Positions 9,329-18,025 of a stretch of DNA of 64,000 bases are shown in pieces. Position numbers and translations under genes: made by a program. This DNA is from Paracoccaceae bacterium (GTDB taxonomy: Bacteria; Pseudomonadota; Alphaproteobacteria; Rhodobacterales; Rhodobacteraceae): contig JAAFAB010000001.1 in assembly GCA_018222585.1 (NCBI GenBank), positions 842,198 to 906,197 of the forward strand, given 5' to 3'. The notes under the pieces were generated by a model. The model saw only the letters and a program-made list of their open reading frames with translations, was not told where the DNA came from and did not search any database. Every line of letters starts with the position of its first letter. Positions within the stretch are counted from its first letter, which is position 1.

Positions 9329-9474
9329 TCGGCCGTAAGGCCTCCCGCAGCGGACAGAAGGTTGCGAGTTCCTCAATCACCCCGCAGATTCCGGGACATA
9401 TCGGCCCCAACATACTGTTTTAATTAATAAAAATGACTTGACGACACAAGGGGCATCCGGGCTCTCCTGCTGCT

Positions 9475-9492
9475 CACATGCCACGGCATGTG
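9475..9492. promoter_or_regulatory. Perfect palindrome upstream of the OFA transporter
   Basis: CACATGCC-AC-GGCATGTG is a perfect 8+8 dyad with a 2-base centre, 54 bases before the transporter start. It is a strong operator candidate for the adjacent response regulator. Just before it, 9459-9474 has GG and GC spaced by ten bases as in a sigma-54 promoter, but only about two thirds of the consensus fits. Confidence 0.5.
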
Positions 9493-9545
9493 GTCCATGC
9501 GTACCCTTGGGAGGGGGGCGCAGACATAGCCAAGGGAGGAAAACC

Positions 9546-11267
9546 ATGAGCAACGTCGCTTCCGGCGCGCTAGGGTTCTTGCACAAGAGCCACATCGTCG
9601 CCGAACCCGGATTCAACCGCTGGCGGGTCCCGCCCGCATCCATCGCCATTCACCTCTGCATCGGCTCGGTCTATGCGTGGTCGGTCTTCAACCCGGCCCT
9701 GACCCGCGAGCTGGGCGTCGCGGCGTCGAGCGCCGATGACTGGAGCCTGGGCTCTGTCGTCTGGATCTTCTCGGTCGCCATTGTCTTCCTCGGCCTTGCG
9801 GCAGCCTTCGCCGGGAAGTGGCTCGAAGAGGTCGGCCCGCGCATGGTCGGCGTGGTCGCGGCCTTTCTCTGGGGCGGCGGGTTCATCATCGGCTCCTTCG
9901 GCATCTCCTCGCACCAGCTCTGGCTCGTGTATCTCGGCTACGGCGTGCTCGGCGGCTGCGGGCTTGGCCTCGGCTATGTCTCGCCGGTCTCGACGCTGCT
10001 ACGCTGGTTCCCGGACCGTCGCGGCATGGCGACGGGCATGGCCATCATGGGCTTCGGCGGGGGCGCGATGATCGCGGCGCCGGTCAAGGGCTGGCTGCTG
10101 GACATGTTCCAGAAGGCGCCCGACTTCCTCGGGGCGCAGGACGCCGTCGCCACGGTCGTCGAGGGTGGCCGCCTGTTCGCCGAGACCGCTGCGGGCAAGG
10201 TCGAGGTGGTGGTCGCGACCGCCAACCAGGCCGCCACATTCGGCGGCGACGCGGGGGTCTACGTCGTGGGCACCGGCAACACCGGCGCGGCGCAGACCTT
10301 CCTGACGCTGGGCATCGTCTACTTCGTGGTGATGATCCTCGCGTCCTTCCAGTACCGCGTCCCGGCCGAGGGCTGGAAGCCGGCAGGCTGGACCCCGAAA
10401 CCCGTGGCCTCCGGCATGGTCAGCCAGAACAACGTCCATATCGACCAGGCGCTGAAGACGCCGCAGTTCTGGCAGCTGTGGATCATGCTCTGCTTCAACG
10501 TGACCGCGGGCATCGGCGTGATCGGCGTGGCCAAGACGATGATGAGCGACATCTTCGGATCGGTCCTGCCGCTGGTCGTGACCGCCGCCTTTGCCTCGAC
10601 CTACGTGATGATGATTTCGGTCTTCAACATGGTGGGGCGTTTCTTCTGGGCCTCGACCTCGGACTATATCGGCCGCAAGGCGACCTACATGTGCTTCTTC
10701 GTGCTCGGCACGGCGCTGTACCTGTCCATCCCGTTCTTCGCCTCGGCCGTGGCGACGAACCCGGCGGTGATCTACCTGATCGGCTTCTACGCCGCGACGA
10801 TGATCATCTTCTCGATGTATGGCGGCGGCTTTGCCACCATTCCGGCCTACCTCGCGGACATGTTCGGCACGATGCACGTGGGCGGCATTCACGGGCGGCT
10901 GCTGACCGCCTGGTCCACCGCCGGGGTGCTTGGCCCGCTCGCCATCACCTCGCTGCGGCAGATGTCGGTGGACAGCGCGATTGCCAACCTCGCCTCGCGC
11001 GTCGATGCGGCGGCCTTTGCCGACAAGTTCGGCGCGCCGCTTGCGCAACTCGACCAGCTGGTCGCGGCCAAGACCGTGACCATCGCCAAGCTGATGGAGA
11101 TCGCGCCCGAGGGCACCATCGACCCGACGCCGTCGCTGTACAACACGACGATGTACTGCATGGCGGCGCTGCTGGTGGTGGGCTTCCTCGCCAACCTGAT
11201 GATGCGCCCGGTGCGCGAACATCATCACCACGACGAGCCGGAGCTACAGGCGGTGCCGGTCGAATAA
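9546..11267 (+). CDS. OFA-family MFS transporter (oxalate/formate antiporter family)
   Basis: A 573-residue major facilitator with the OFA signature order: an N-terminal half starting with FNRWRVPPASIAIHLCIGSV and YAWSVFNP, a cytoplasmic RRGMATGMAIMGFGGGAM motif, and a second half with DYIGRKATYMCFF. It is longer than the classical oxalate:formate antiporter because of a hydrophilic insertion (about residues 195-250) and a C-terminal extension rich in His (EHHHHDEP). Members exchange or take up small carboxylates; the substrate here is not determined by sequence. A strong GGGAGGAAAACC precedes the ATG. It follows the two-component genes by 217 bases and has its own operator-like palindrome. 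Confidence 0.85.
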   Translation: MSNVASGALGFLHKSHIVAEPGFNRWRVPPASIAIHLCIGSVYAWSVFNPALTRELGVAASSADDWSLGSVVWIFSVAIVFLGLAAAFAGKWLEEVGPRMVGVVAAFLWGGGFIIGSFGISSHQLWLVYLGYGVLGGCGLGLGYVSPVSTLLRWFPDRRGMATGMAIMGFGGGAMIAAPVKGWLLDMFQKAPDFLGAQDAVATVVEGGRLFAETAAGKVEVVVATANQAATFGGDAGVYVVGTGNTGAAQTFLTLGIVYFVVMILASFQYRVPAEGWKPAGWTPKPVASGMVSQNNVHIDQALKTPQFWQLWIMLCFNVTAGIGVIGVAKTMMSDIFGSVLPLVVTAAFASTYVMMISVFNMVGRFFWASTSDYIGRKATYMCFFVLGTALYLSIPFFASAVATNPAVIYLIGFYAATMIIFSMYGGGFATIPAYLADMFGTMHVGGIHGRLLTAWSTAGVLGPLAITSLRQMSVDSAIANLASRVDAAAFADKFGAPLAQLDQLVAAKTVTIAKLMEIAPEGTIDPTPSLYNTTMYCMAALLVVGFLANLMMRPVREHHHHDEPELQAVPVE

Positions 11268-11270
11268 CCC

Positions 11271-11303
11271 GGAAAGGGGCGCCTGCAAACGGCGCCCCTT
11301 TCC
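11271..11303 (+). terminator. Intrinsic-type terminator hairpin after the OFA gene
   Basis: GGAAAGGGGCGCC (11271-11283) pairs perfectly with GGCGCCCCTTTCC (11291-11303) around a 7-base loop. There is no long T run, as is common in this GC range. Confidence 0.75.
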
Positions 11304-11705
11304 AATGAGGGCGGCAACGGTCGCCGTACCCGCACATAAGGCCCAAGGGACCTGTCTCCCACGCGCAGCGAACCGCGGCATGACGCCAAGCGCCGACACG
11401 AAGGGCGGATGCTGGGCAGTGGCTGACGTTTTCCAACAGTGTCTGGCGACAACGGGCGTTCCCGCCTTTTGCCTCGCGCTCAAGAGGGCGCGCCTTGGAG
11501 GCGTCCATAGAACGGCAAATGAAACGCAACCCTGGGCAACCGTGATCCACTTGCCATCGAACCCATCGACCTCCTGTGAAGTACCATGGTCCAGAGGAGG
11601 CCATGTCACCTTTGATTTCATCGGGAACAGACGGCTCTTGGCAGGCCCGGCAGGGATGGCAGTGCAGGCTGACAATTAAGTTTTGAAAGAGAACCAGAGA
11701 TGAAT
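11304..11705. other. Intergenic tract with one dispersed repeat
   Basis: No gene recognised. It contains GCATGACGCCAAGCGCCGAC and following bases at 11378-11408, which recur at 31168-31198. The rest shows no coding pattern. Confidence 0.4.
11378..11408 (+). repeat. 31-bp dispersed repeat, copy 1
   Basis: Matches 31168-31198 at all but three positions by eye (both contain GACGCCA, CCGACACGAAGGG). A looser relative (GGCGCGGCACGAAGGGCGGG) lies at about 38500-38519 inside the longer repeat there. Probably a piece of a decayed mobile element. Confidence 0.55.
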
Positions 11706-11736
11706 GTGAACCACGCGAAGTAGCGGCGTGGTCCAC
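11706..11736 (-). terminator. Hairpin downstream of the AtoE gene
   Basis: GTGAACCACGC (11706-11716) pairs with GCGTGGTCCAC (11726-11736) with one A-C mismatch on one strand (G-T wobble on the other). It lies 42 bases past the stop of the minus-strand transporter gene, so it is a reasonable terminator. Confidence 0.45.
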
Positions 11737-11777
11737 ATTCGGCCCGGACCCCTTCAGGTGAAATTCACGCCTCGGGC

Positions 11778-13085
11778 CTACAGGAAGGTCAGGCCGAGCG
11801 AGATCACGATCCCGCTCAGGACCAGGTGCAGGGTGCAGAAGCCCATGATGTCTTTCGCCTTCAGGCCCGCGATCCCGAGGATCGGCAGCGCCCAGAACGG
11901 CTGAACCATGTTGGTCCAGGCATCCCCCCAGGCCACGGCCATCGCCGCGCGGGCCGGATCGACGCCAAGCTCCGCCGCCGCAGGCAGGATCACCGGGGCC
12001 TGCACCGCCCACTGTCCGCCACCCGAGGGCACGAAGAAGTTCACCACGCCGGCGCTGAGGAAGGACCAGAGGGGCAAGGTCGCCTCGGATGCCAGCGAGA
12101 CCATGCCCGAGGAGATCGACTCGGCCAGCCCGGACTCCACCATGATCGCCATGATGCCGGCGTAGAATGGGAACTGGATCACGATCCCGGCGCCGCCCTT
12201 GATGCCGTCGTTCAGGCTGGCCAGCAGGTTGCGCGGAGTGCCGTGCAGAATGATCGCCACGAAGAGGAACAGGAAGTTGACGATATTGAGCGTCAGCGTC
12301 CCGCCGTTGACGAAATAGTCGAAGAGGAAGGCCAGGCCCGAGAGGCCGATGAGCCAGGTCAGGATCCGGCTCCCCTCCAGCCGCTCGGCCGGGGTGTCGC
12401 CCTTCGCCACCGGGGGCTCGGGCTCGGTCAACAGCTCGGGATCGACGTAGACGCTTTCATCCGGCTTCGGCAGCATCATGCGGTTCAGCAGCGGCACGAC
12501 GATGAAGAGGCACAGCACGATCGCCAGGTTGAAGAAGGAGAAGATCGTCTGGTCGGTGCCGATGACGCCGATCATGTTCTCGAAGGGGTGCCCTTCGGTG
12601 GCGATGGCCAGCGGCACGGAGCCGGCCAGCCCGCCATGCCAGACGATGAAGCCGGAGTAGGCGGAGGCCACCAGCAGCCGGTAGTCGACCTTCACCTTGC
12701 GCGCGACCTCCTTGGCGAAGAGCGCGCCGACGACCAGGCCGAAGCCCCAGTTGAGCCAGCTCGCCGCCAGGGCGGTGTAGGTGACCAGCAGGATCGCCGC
12801 ACCCGGCGAACTGGCGAGTCCGGCCAGTTTCTGCAGGCCCCCCTTCACCAGGGGCGTGGAGGCCATCATGAAGCCGGTGACAAGCACCAGCAACATTTGC
12901 ATGGCAAAGGCCAGCAGCCCCCAGAAGCCGCCGCCCCACATCCCGACCACGGCGACGGGGCTCTGTTGCTCGAAGACCATGGCGGCGACCATGACGATCA
13001 GGGTCAGGATGACGACAAAGATATAGGGGTCGGGCAACCAGCGCTCGACCAGGCGCACCAGCGGGCGCGACACGGCATTCAGCAT
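11778..13085 (-). CDS. atoE: AtoE-type short-chain fatty acid transporter
   Basis: A 435-residue inner-membrane carrier of the SCFA transporter family (AtoE), which takes up acetoacetate, butyrate or related short acids for beta-oxidation. The sequence shows about ten hydrophobic spans and the family features ASWLNWGFGLVVGALF, SAYSGFIVWHGGLAGSVPL and, near the C-terminus, NFFVPSGGGQWAVQAPV and GDAWTNMVQPFWALP. The start at 13085 is set by GGAGGATCCCC directly before the ATG; the open frame extends further upstream without a better start. The usual partners (atoDAB) are absent from the window, so it is a solitary transporter. Substrate assignment is by family only. Confidence 0.85.
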   Translation of the reverse strand: MLNAVSRPLVRLVERWLPDPYIFVVILTLIVMVAAMVFEQQSPVAVVGMWGGGFWGLLAFAMQMLLVLVTGFMMASTPLVKGGLQKLAGLASSPGAAILLVTYTALAASWLNWGFGLVVGALFAKEVARKVKVDYRLLVASAYSGFIVWHGGLAGSVPLAIATEGHPFENMIGVIGTDQTIFSFFNLAIVLCLFIVVPLLNRMMLPKPDESVYVDPELLTEPEPPVAKGDTPAERLEGSRILTWLIGLSGLAFLFDYFVNGGTLTLNIVNFLFLFVAIILHGTPRNLLASLNDGIKGGAGIVIQFPFYAGIMAIMVESGLAESISSGMVSLASEATLPLWSFLSAGVVNFFVPSGGGQWAVQAPVILPAAAELGVDPARAAMAVAWGDAWTNMVQPFWALPILGIAGLKAKDIMGFCTLHLVLSGIVISLGLTFL

Positions 13086-13777
13086 GGGGATCCTCCATTC
13101 CGTCAGACTTGGGGCGGCTGTGCGGCCTCCTCCTGGGGTGGGATCTGTGTCGCCGGTGGCTCGGGACAACTGGAAACAAGCGTCGATCGCTGCAAACCCG
13201 CCACCTACGCTTCTGCTTCACGACCGGGTCTCTGCCGCCAGATGCAATGCGGGAGATCACATCGCCAATCACTCCCGTACCGTGAATTCTGCACATCCTG
13301 CCTTCGACGAGAGGCCGAATTGACGGGGGCAAGACGCATGAACGATCCAGCCATGCAGTGCATTCCAGCGCCGAAGGGTGTGCACGGCGGCCGTGGGAGC
13401 AAAGGAGCTGCCGCAGACGGGGCCCATGGCCCGTTCACAACGGCCGGCTGTGAGCCCGCCTGGGATGTTGCGATCATTGGCATTTAGGTTGCAGCAATCC
13501 CGGTCCTGCAGAACTTTGAAACTCAGGGCTATGTACGATCCAGATCACCGGATAGGGCCTCTCTGCTGGCCGGAGCCGCACCGGTGGCCTCGTCGTGGAT
13601 CGGCGCCTGCGGTGTTGGCACGCTTGCCGGGATTGGCCGCAAGCTGACCAAGGAATAGCGCCCTTCCCGAGGCATATCGGCGCGTCGCACAAGAGGGTCG
13701 GAGCGCAAGCTTTCCGGACTGCGCGCTGTCGCCCGAGACCGACCGCCAAGCGCAGGGAACGGACATCGACACCGGCG
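13086..13777. other. Degraded intergenic tract
   Basis: No intact gene. A short stretch at about 13560-13655 (plus strand) reads APVASSWIGACGVGTLAGIG, hydrophobic and protein-like, but too short to name. Nothing else is interpretable. Confidence 0.35.
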
Positions 13778-13978
13778 CTTGAGGCAACGCCCGGTTTTCC
13801 GGGGAAGCCCTACACGGGGACAATCACCTTTGACGAGACTGTGACCGGGTTGGCGTTGAGCGATTTGGTCGTCACGAATGCCGACCTCGCCACCCTGTCC
13901 CGCAGCGGTGACACCAGCACCATGCAAGCCACGGGTACGGATTTTGCGCAATCCATCCAGCTTGGTGCAAACACTGTA
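13778..13978 (+). pseudogene. Bacterial Ig-like adhesin domain fragment
   Basis: GTITFDETVTGLALSDLVV and then TNADLATLSRSGDTSTMQAT has the spacing of the Ig-like repeats of large secreted adhesins (FDEPVTGF..DL.VTNG...). It has no start codon of its own, no neighbouring repeats, and runs in frame into an IS110 relic, so it is a stranded fragment. Confidence 0.5.
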
Positions 13979-14421
13979 GGACCGGTGACCGCCTCGGCCG
14001 TGGCCGCCACGATCGGGTCGGGCCACCAGTTCAAGAGTGGCCGGGACTTTGCGGCGTGGCTTGGTCTGACACCACGCAACCACTCCAGCGGTGGCAAGGC
14101 GCGCTTGGGGAAGATCACCACCCCTCTCGGGACATTGCGTGCCGCAATGCCTTGCCGGGCGACGGATGGGCGATCGGTATCTGCGCCAGCTTATCGTTGT
14201 CGGCATGACACCACGTGTGCGGCAGGTCACCAATCATCCGGAGCGTGCCGATCCCTGGCTAGCGAAGCTGTTGCGGAGAAGCTGGCCCGGCTCGCGACGG
14301 TCGCCATGGCGAACAACCTTCTCGGGGCATGCCTATGGCATACCCTGCCAGGCAGCGGACGGCGCGGATCATGTGGGCGGTGCTGACCCGGAACGAACCC
14401 TACCGGCCGCATACAGCCTGA
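13979..14421 (+). pseudogene. C-terminal relic of an IS110-family transposase
   Basis: GPVTASAVAATIGSGHQFKS, then FKSGRDFAAWLGLTPRNHSS and, after a frameshift near 14160, MGDRYLRQLIVVG, RQVTNHPERADPWLAKLL and finally WAVLTRNEPYRPHTA are the Transposase_20 domain and tail of IS110 elements. At least two frameshifts break it, and the N-terminal DEDD domain is missing. The upstream edge coincides with the junction to the Ig-like fragment. Confidence 0.75.
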
Positions 14422-14892
14422 GACATGCAGAAACAGCGAGATAGCAAGACCGACGATGTGACGGTGTACCCTTCAGCCACAACGATCAGGACGCTCCGCC
14501 GAATGTCCCGGGCGCAATTGCCCGCGAAGCAGATAGGAACCTGATCTGCGGATCCCATCCACTGCCCGGCGGTGCATGTTCACACGCACGAGAGGCAGGG
14601 CCAGCGGTGTGAACCGCGCAAACAGGCCGGACACAAGACCGCTTCTGAAAAGGTACACGAGATCATTCACGACTTGCTATGCGGGAGCCATCCACACAGG
14701 TCGTTCGCTGCGGCACTCACCAATGACGGAAACGAAAGCGACTCTCAGAAACAGGCAACAATGCCCGGGCTGATGAAGTTCACTCTTCTCACCCGGGACA
14801 TTCGCGATCACATGATCGACCGATATTCCGAGCGAAAGGAGTGCCATGCCGAACTGTCGGCGCGGATGAACCTGAAAACCGTCTGATGTAGG
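14422..14892. other. Intergenic tract with dispersed repeat copy A
   Basis: Between the IS110 relic and the MFS gene. Apart from the 77-bp repeat listed separately, a 41-codon plus-strand frame (14761-14886) has a credible composition but no ribosome binding site and no match I know. Confidence 0.4.
14624..14700 (+). repeat. 77-bp dispersed repeat, copy A
   Basis: Aligned by eye with 44884-44960 it matches at about 64 of 77 positions without gaps; the core GACTTGCTATGCGGGAGCC is identical. In both places it sits beside transposase wreckage (IS110 here, IS3 there). Confidence 0.65.
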
Positions 14893-16071
14893 TCATACGG
14901 GGGCGACCTGTCCTCTCAGTCGATGGAGCGCCAGCGCCAAGGCCAGAGGCACGATCGCGACCGTCGCCATGACCCCAAGCATCGTCTCGGCACCCAGCAC
15001 GTCAATCATCCATGCACCGACGGATGGGGCAGCGGCGGATGAGATCAGCATCGGCGTCGCAAGGCGCCCCATGGTGCGTGCGTAGCCTTCCGAGCCGAAA
15101 ACTGACAACGGCAATGCACCTCGGGCAATCGACCAGAGCCCGTTGCCGGCCCCATAGGCGATCATGGCGATGGCGGCAGGCATGCCAAGGAGAAGACCGA
15201 GGAAACCTGAGAAGACGGCAGTCGTGGCAGCCAGCATCGTCCAGACCGGATGATGCCTCCCGCGCCCCATCATCTCCAGAACCCGCGCTCCGACCTGCGC
15301 GGGCCCGATGAGGGTGCCGATGCCGATCGCCGCGGCGATCGTGTAGCCCGAGGCGGTGAGCAGCGACAGGAAGTGCACCGACCAGATCGTCGAGAGCATC
15401 GCGAGCACTACCCCGGCCGTTGCAAGGCAGATGAAGCGCAAGTCGGTCACGGGAACCGGGTCTGCAATCGGCATCTGTTCCCTCGGCCCACTGGTCATTG
15501 GCCTGACCGCGCGCGGGAGCGCGGCAAGTGCCAGCGGCAGGGTGACGGCCAGATGGAATCCCGCGTAGGCGAAGCAGGCGGAGCGCCAACCCACACTCTC
15601 GACCAGCCAGGCCGAGACGGGCCAGCAGACGGTGCTCGCGAACCCGCCCCAGAGGGTCAGTTGAGTGATCGCGGAGCGGGCATCTTGGCCGAAGATCCGG
15701 CCGAGGGTCGAGAACGCGGCATCATAGAGACCGCAAGCCATACCTCCCCCCATCACGGCCCAGGCGAGGTAGTAGGCCGGAAGGCTGCGAGAAAGCCCGA
15801 GTAGTGCCAGCCCGCAGGACAGCAACACCATTCCCGCGGCGAGCACAGGTCGCCCGCCGTGCGCTTCGATCAACTTGCCGACGAAGATCGCAGACGGGCC
15901 GGAGACCAGAAGGCCAACAGAGACCCCGCTCGAGACGATGGTCCGTGACCAGCCTGTTTCGGCTGCGATCGGACCAGCCAGAACTGCGATCAGGTAGAAG
16001 CTGGTTCCCCAGGCGAAGATCTGGATCACGCCGAGGGCCGAAACCGTTCTTATCCGGGCGACACCGGTCAT
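14893..16071 (-). CDS. MFS transporter of the arsenic operon
   Basis: A 392-residue twelve-span major facilitator. The A-type motif region (GKLIEAHGGRPVLAAGMVL) and a hydrophilic central loop (PREQMPIADPVPVTDLR) divide it into two six-helix halves. Its ATG at 16071 overlaps the stop of arsO by four bases, so the two are translated together; this decides the start over the longer frame that opens at 16104. MFS proteins in this position are found in arsO-containing ars clusters and are believed to export an arsenic or antimony species, but several unrelated MFS types do this, so the exact substrate is inference. Confidence 0.8.
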   Translation of the reverse strand: MTGVARIRTVSALGVIQIFAWGTSFYLIAVLAGPIAAETGWSRTIVSSGVSVGLLVSGPSAIFVGKLIEAHGGRPVLAAGMVLLSCGLALLGLSRSLPAYYLAWAVMGGGMACGLYDAAFSTLGRIFGQDARSAITQLTLWGGFASTVCWPVSAWLVESVGWRSACFAYAGFHLAVTLPLALAALPRAVRPMTSGPREQMPIADPVPVTDLRFICLATAGVVLAMLSTIWSVHFLSLLTASGYTIAAAIGIGTLIGPAQVGARVLEMMGRGRHHPVWTMLAATTAVFSGFLGLLLGMPAAIAMIAYGAGNGLWSIARGALPLSVFGSEGYARTMGRLATPMLISSAAAPSVGAWMIDVLGAETMLGVMATVAIVPLALALALHRLRGQVAPV

Positions 16072-17498
16072 GCTGTCAGCTCGGACGCGTTTTCCGTGCC
16101 GCACCCGCAGCCGGACTTGCCTTCGGCCTTCGCGCTCTCATCGTCGGCACAGCACGCGGAGGCGTCTGCCTTCGGCGCCCCGCCACAGCATCCATTTTCC
16201 GCAGGAGTTGGCGCGCAGCAAGCCGAGGCTGACGGGCCAGTGGACACTTTGCAGACGCCGGTCTCCGGCAGCTTGAGCCGGACTTCGCGAGCCGCAACGG
16301 GATCGCCAGCCAGTTCGGCAACGACAGATCGGACCTGTTCGTAGCCGGTGGTCATCAGGAAAGTCGGCGCGCGACCGTAGGACTTCATACCGACGATATA
16401 GAAGTCCTTCTCGGGCTGGGTCAGTTCGACCACTCCATGTGGCCGCACCGTCCCGCAGGAATGCAGGTTGGGGTCGATCAACGGTGCGAGCGCAGGTGTG
16501 GCCTCGACCACGGGATCGAGCGATAGACGCAGTTCGGACAGGATCGACAGGTCGGGGCGGAAGCCGGTGGCGACGACGATTCGATCGGCTTCAAAGCGCA
16601 CAGGTCGGTCGTTTTCGGTCCCTGAGACCCTGAGAGTGTCGCCTGAACGCAGGATTGCATCGACCACGAAAGGCGATCGGAACGTCACACGCCCGGACCG
16701 GACGGCCTCTGCCGCGCGGAGACCCAGCCGACCGCGCCCCGGTAGTTCGTCCGCCAGTCCGCCGCCAAGAATCCGCTCGATGCCACCGGAACGCGTCCCC
16801 CAGGTGATGCGGGTGCCTGGCGCCTGATCCTGAAGGTCCATCAGGTCAAGCGCCGCGTTGATCGCGGAATGTCCGGCACCGATCACCAAGGTGTGCCGAC
16901 CGGCATAGTCGGATCGGGCCGCCCCGAGGACATCCGGGATGCCGTAGGCAATGCGATCCCTGGCCTCGATCTCACCTTCGACCGCCAGTCCGTCGATCCC
17001 GATCGGATTCGGCCTGACCCATGTGCCGGACGCGTCGATGACGGCGCGTGCCATCGTGCGGTTCCGGCTGCCCGACGCATCAGTCCAGAGCACGATGAAT
17101 GGCGCCTCGTCCCGTCCGGAGCTGGAAAGCTTGGAATGGCCCTGGCGGGTGACCCCCGTGACGTTCGCGCCGAGACGCAGGTGCGGGGCGACGTCGGGAT
17201 GTGCGGCGAGAGGCGCGAGGTAGTCCGCGATCAATTCGCCCCCGGTGGGCAGGTGCTCTGGATCAGGCATGGTCCATCCGCTTGCCTCGAGAAGGCGACG
17301 TGCGGCGCTGTCGACGTTGTATTCCCAGGGCGAGAAGACACGCACATGGGCCCATTCCGCGACAGTCGACCCGATGGTCGCCCCACGCTCGAAGACCAGC
17401 GGAACCATCCCACGCGACAGAAGGTGGGCGGCTGCGGCGAGCCCTACTGGGCCGGCGCCGATCACCGCGACGGGCAGTTTATTGAGATCAGACATCAT
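16068..17498 (-). CDS. arsO: ArsO-type flavin monooxygenase with Cys-rich tail
   Basis: 476 residues. The N-terminus has an FAD Rossmann motif (VIGAGPVGLAAAAHLL), a second nucleotide motif follows (VIGAGHSAINAALDL), and ATGFRPDLS is the usual late flavoprotein block; this fits the NAD(P)H-dependent monooxygenases called ArsO in ars operons. The last 50 residues are unusual: three CC pairs and a CGC cluster (ACCAPT, GCCGG, ACCADD, GCGCG), eight cysteines that could bind arsenite or another soft metal. The start is the first of two ATGs after GGAAGG. It lies 37 bases downstream of arsR and overlaps the MFS gene. The role in resistance is by context; the chemistry is not established from sequence. 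Confidence 0.8.
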   Translation of the reverse strand: MMSDLNKLPVAVIGAGPVGLAAAAHLLSRGMVPLVFERGATIGSTVAEWAHVRVFSPWEYNVDSAARRLLEASGWTMPDPEHLPTGGELIADYLAPLAAHPDVAPHLRLGANVTGVTRQGHSKLSSSGRDEAPFIVLWTDASGSRNRTMARAVIDASGTWVRPNPIGIDGLAVEGEIEARDRIAYGIPDVLGAARSDYAGRHTLVIGAGHSAINAALDLMDLQDQAPGTRITWGTRSGGIERILGGGLADELPGRGRLGLRAAEAVRSGRVTFRSPFVVDAILRSGDTLRVSGTENDRPVRFEADRIVVATGFRPDLSILSELRLSLDPVVEATPALAPLIDPNLHSCGTVRPHGVVELTQPEKDFYIVGMKSYGRAPTFLMTTGYEQVRSVVAELAGDPVAAREVRLKLPETGVCKVSTGPSASACCAPTPAENGCCGGAPKADASACCADDESAKAEGKSGCGCGTENASELTA

Positions 17499-17535
17499 TC
17501 CATCCTTCCGGGATCATGGAAATAGTTGGCAAAAC

Positions 17536-17868
17536 TCAGTCCTCAGCCGGCAACACTTCAGGTCGGCTGGTTTTGGCTCCACATGCATCGACACAGCATT
17601 CATCCGAGAGAAAGCCGATCAATGCGCTCATTGCCGGGTATTCGGCGTGACAAATCAGGCTTGTCCCGGATCGCTCCTGCCGGACGAGACCCTGATCGAC
17701 AAGCCGCTTGAGGTGGTGCGACAGGGTGGAGGCCGGAAGACCAACGCGATCCTGGATCTGACCGACGGACAGGCCTCCCGTGCCAGCACGGACCAGTGTC
17801 CGGTAGATCCCGAGACGCGTTTCATTACCGAGTGCCTCAAGTTGACGAGATGCTATTTCGATTCTCAT
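17536..17868 (-). CDS. arsR: ArsR-family metalloregulatory repressor
   Basis: A 110-residue winged-helix repressor (recognition helix LPASTLSHHLKRLVDQGLV). The arsenite site is probably the C-terminal triplet C91, C92 and C96 (DECCVDAC), like the C-terminal site of the atypical ArsR group and unlike the CVC motif of the classical plasmid form. Binding As(III) would release the operator. It heads the arsR-arsO-MFS operon, and a dyad stands upstream. Confidence 0.88.
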   Translation of the reverse strand: MRIEIASRQLEALGNETRLGIYRTLVRAGTGGLSVGQIQDRVGLPASTLSHHLKRLVDQGLVRQERSGTSLICHAEYPAMSALIGFLSDECCVDACGAKTSRPEVLPAED

Positions 17869-17910
17869 GGAAATAAGTTAGATGTCGTTCATGGGGCGGT
17901 CAATAGAAAT

Positions 17911-17926
17911 TTCGAAGTTCTTCGAA
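17911..17926. promoter_or_regulatory. Candidate ArsR operator
   Basis: TTCGAA-gttc-TTCGAA, 43 bases upstream of the arsR start, is a repeat of a 6-base palindrome with a dyad axis between copies. Its place in the only promoter-sized gap upstream of arsR suits autoregulation. Confidence 0.5.
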
Positions 17927-18025
17927 CAATGGGGCTGCGTGGCTCGCCGCACTACATAGCAGACCTTGCCCGCGACAATGTTGAAGGTCCGCGAAGGGTC
18001 GGCTGCGACAGCCGGCCCGTCCGGT

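Noticed and set aside
9459-9474. Sigma-54 promoter before the OFA gene
   Set aside because: GG and GC spacing is right but too few of the other consensus bases fit, and the regulator has a variant sigma-54 loop; not called as a feature.
14761-14886. 41-codon plus-strand ORF before the ars operon
   Set aside because: No Shine-Dalgarno, no family, and it lies in a decayed tract; could be chance.
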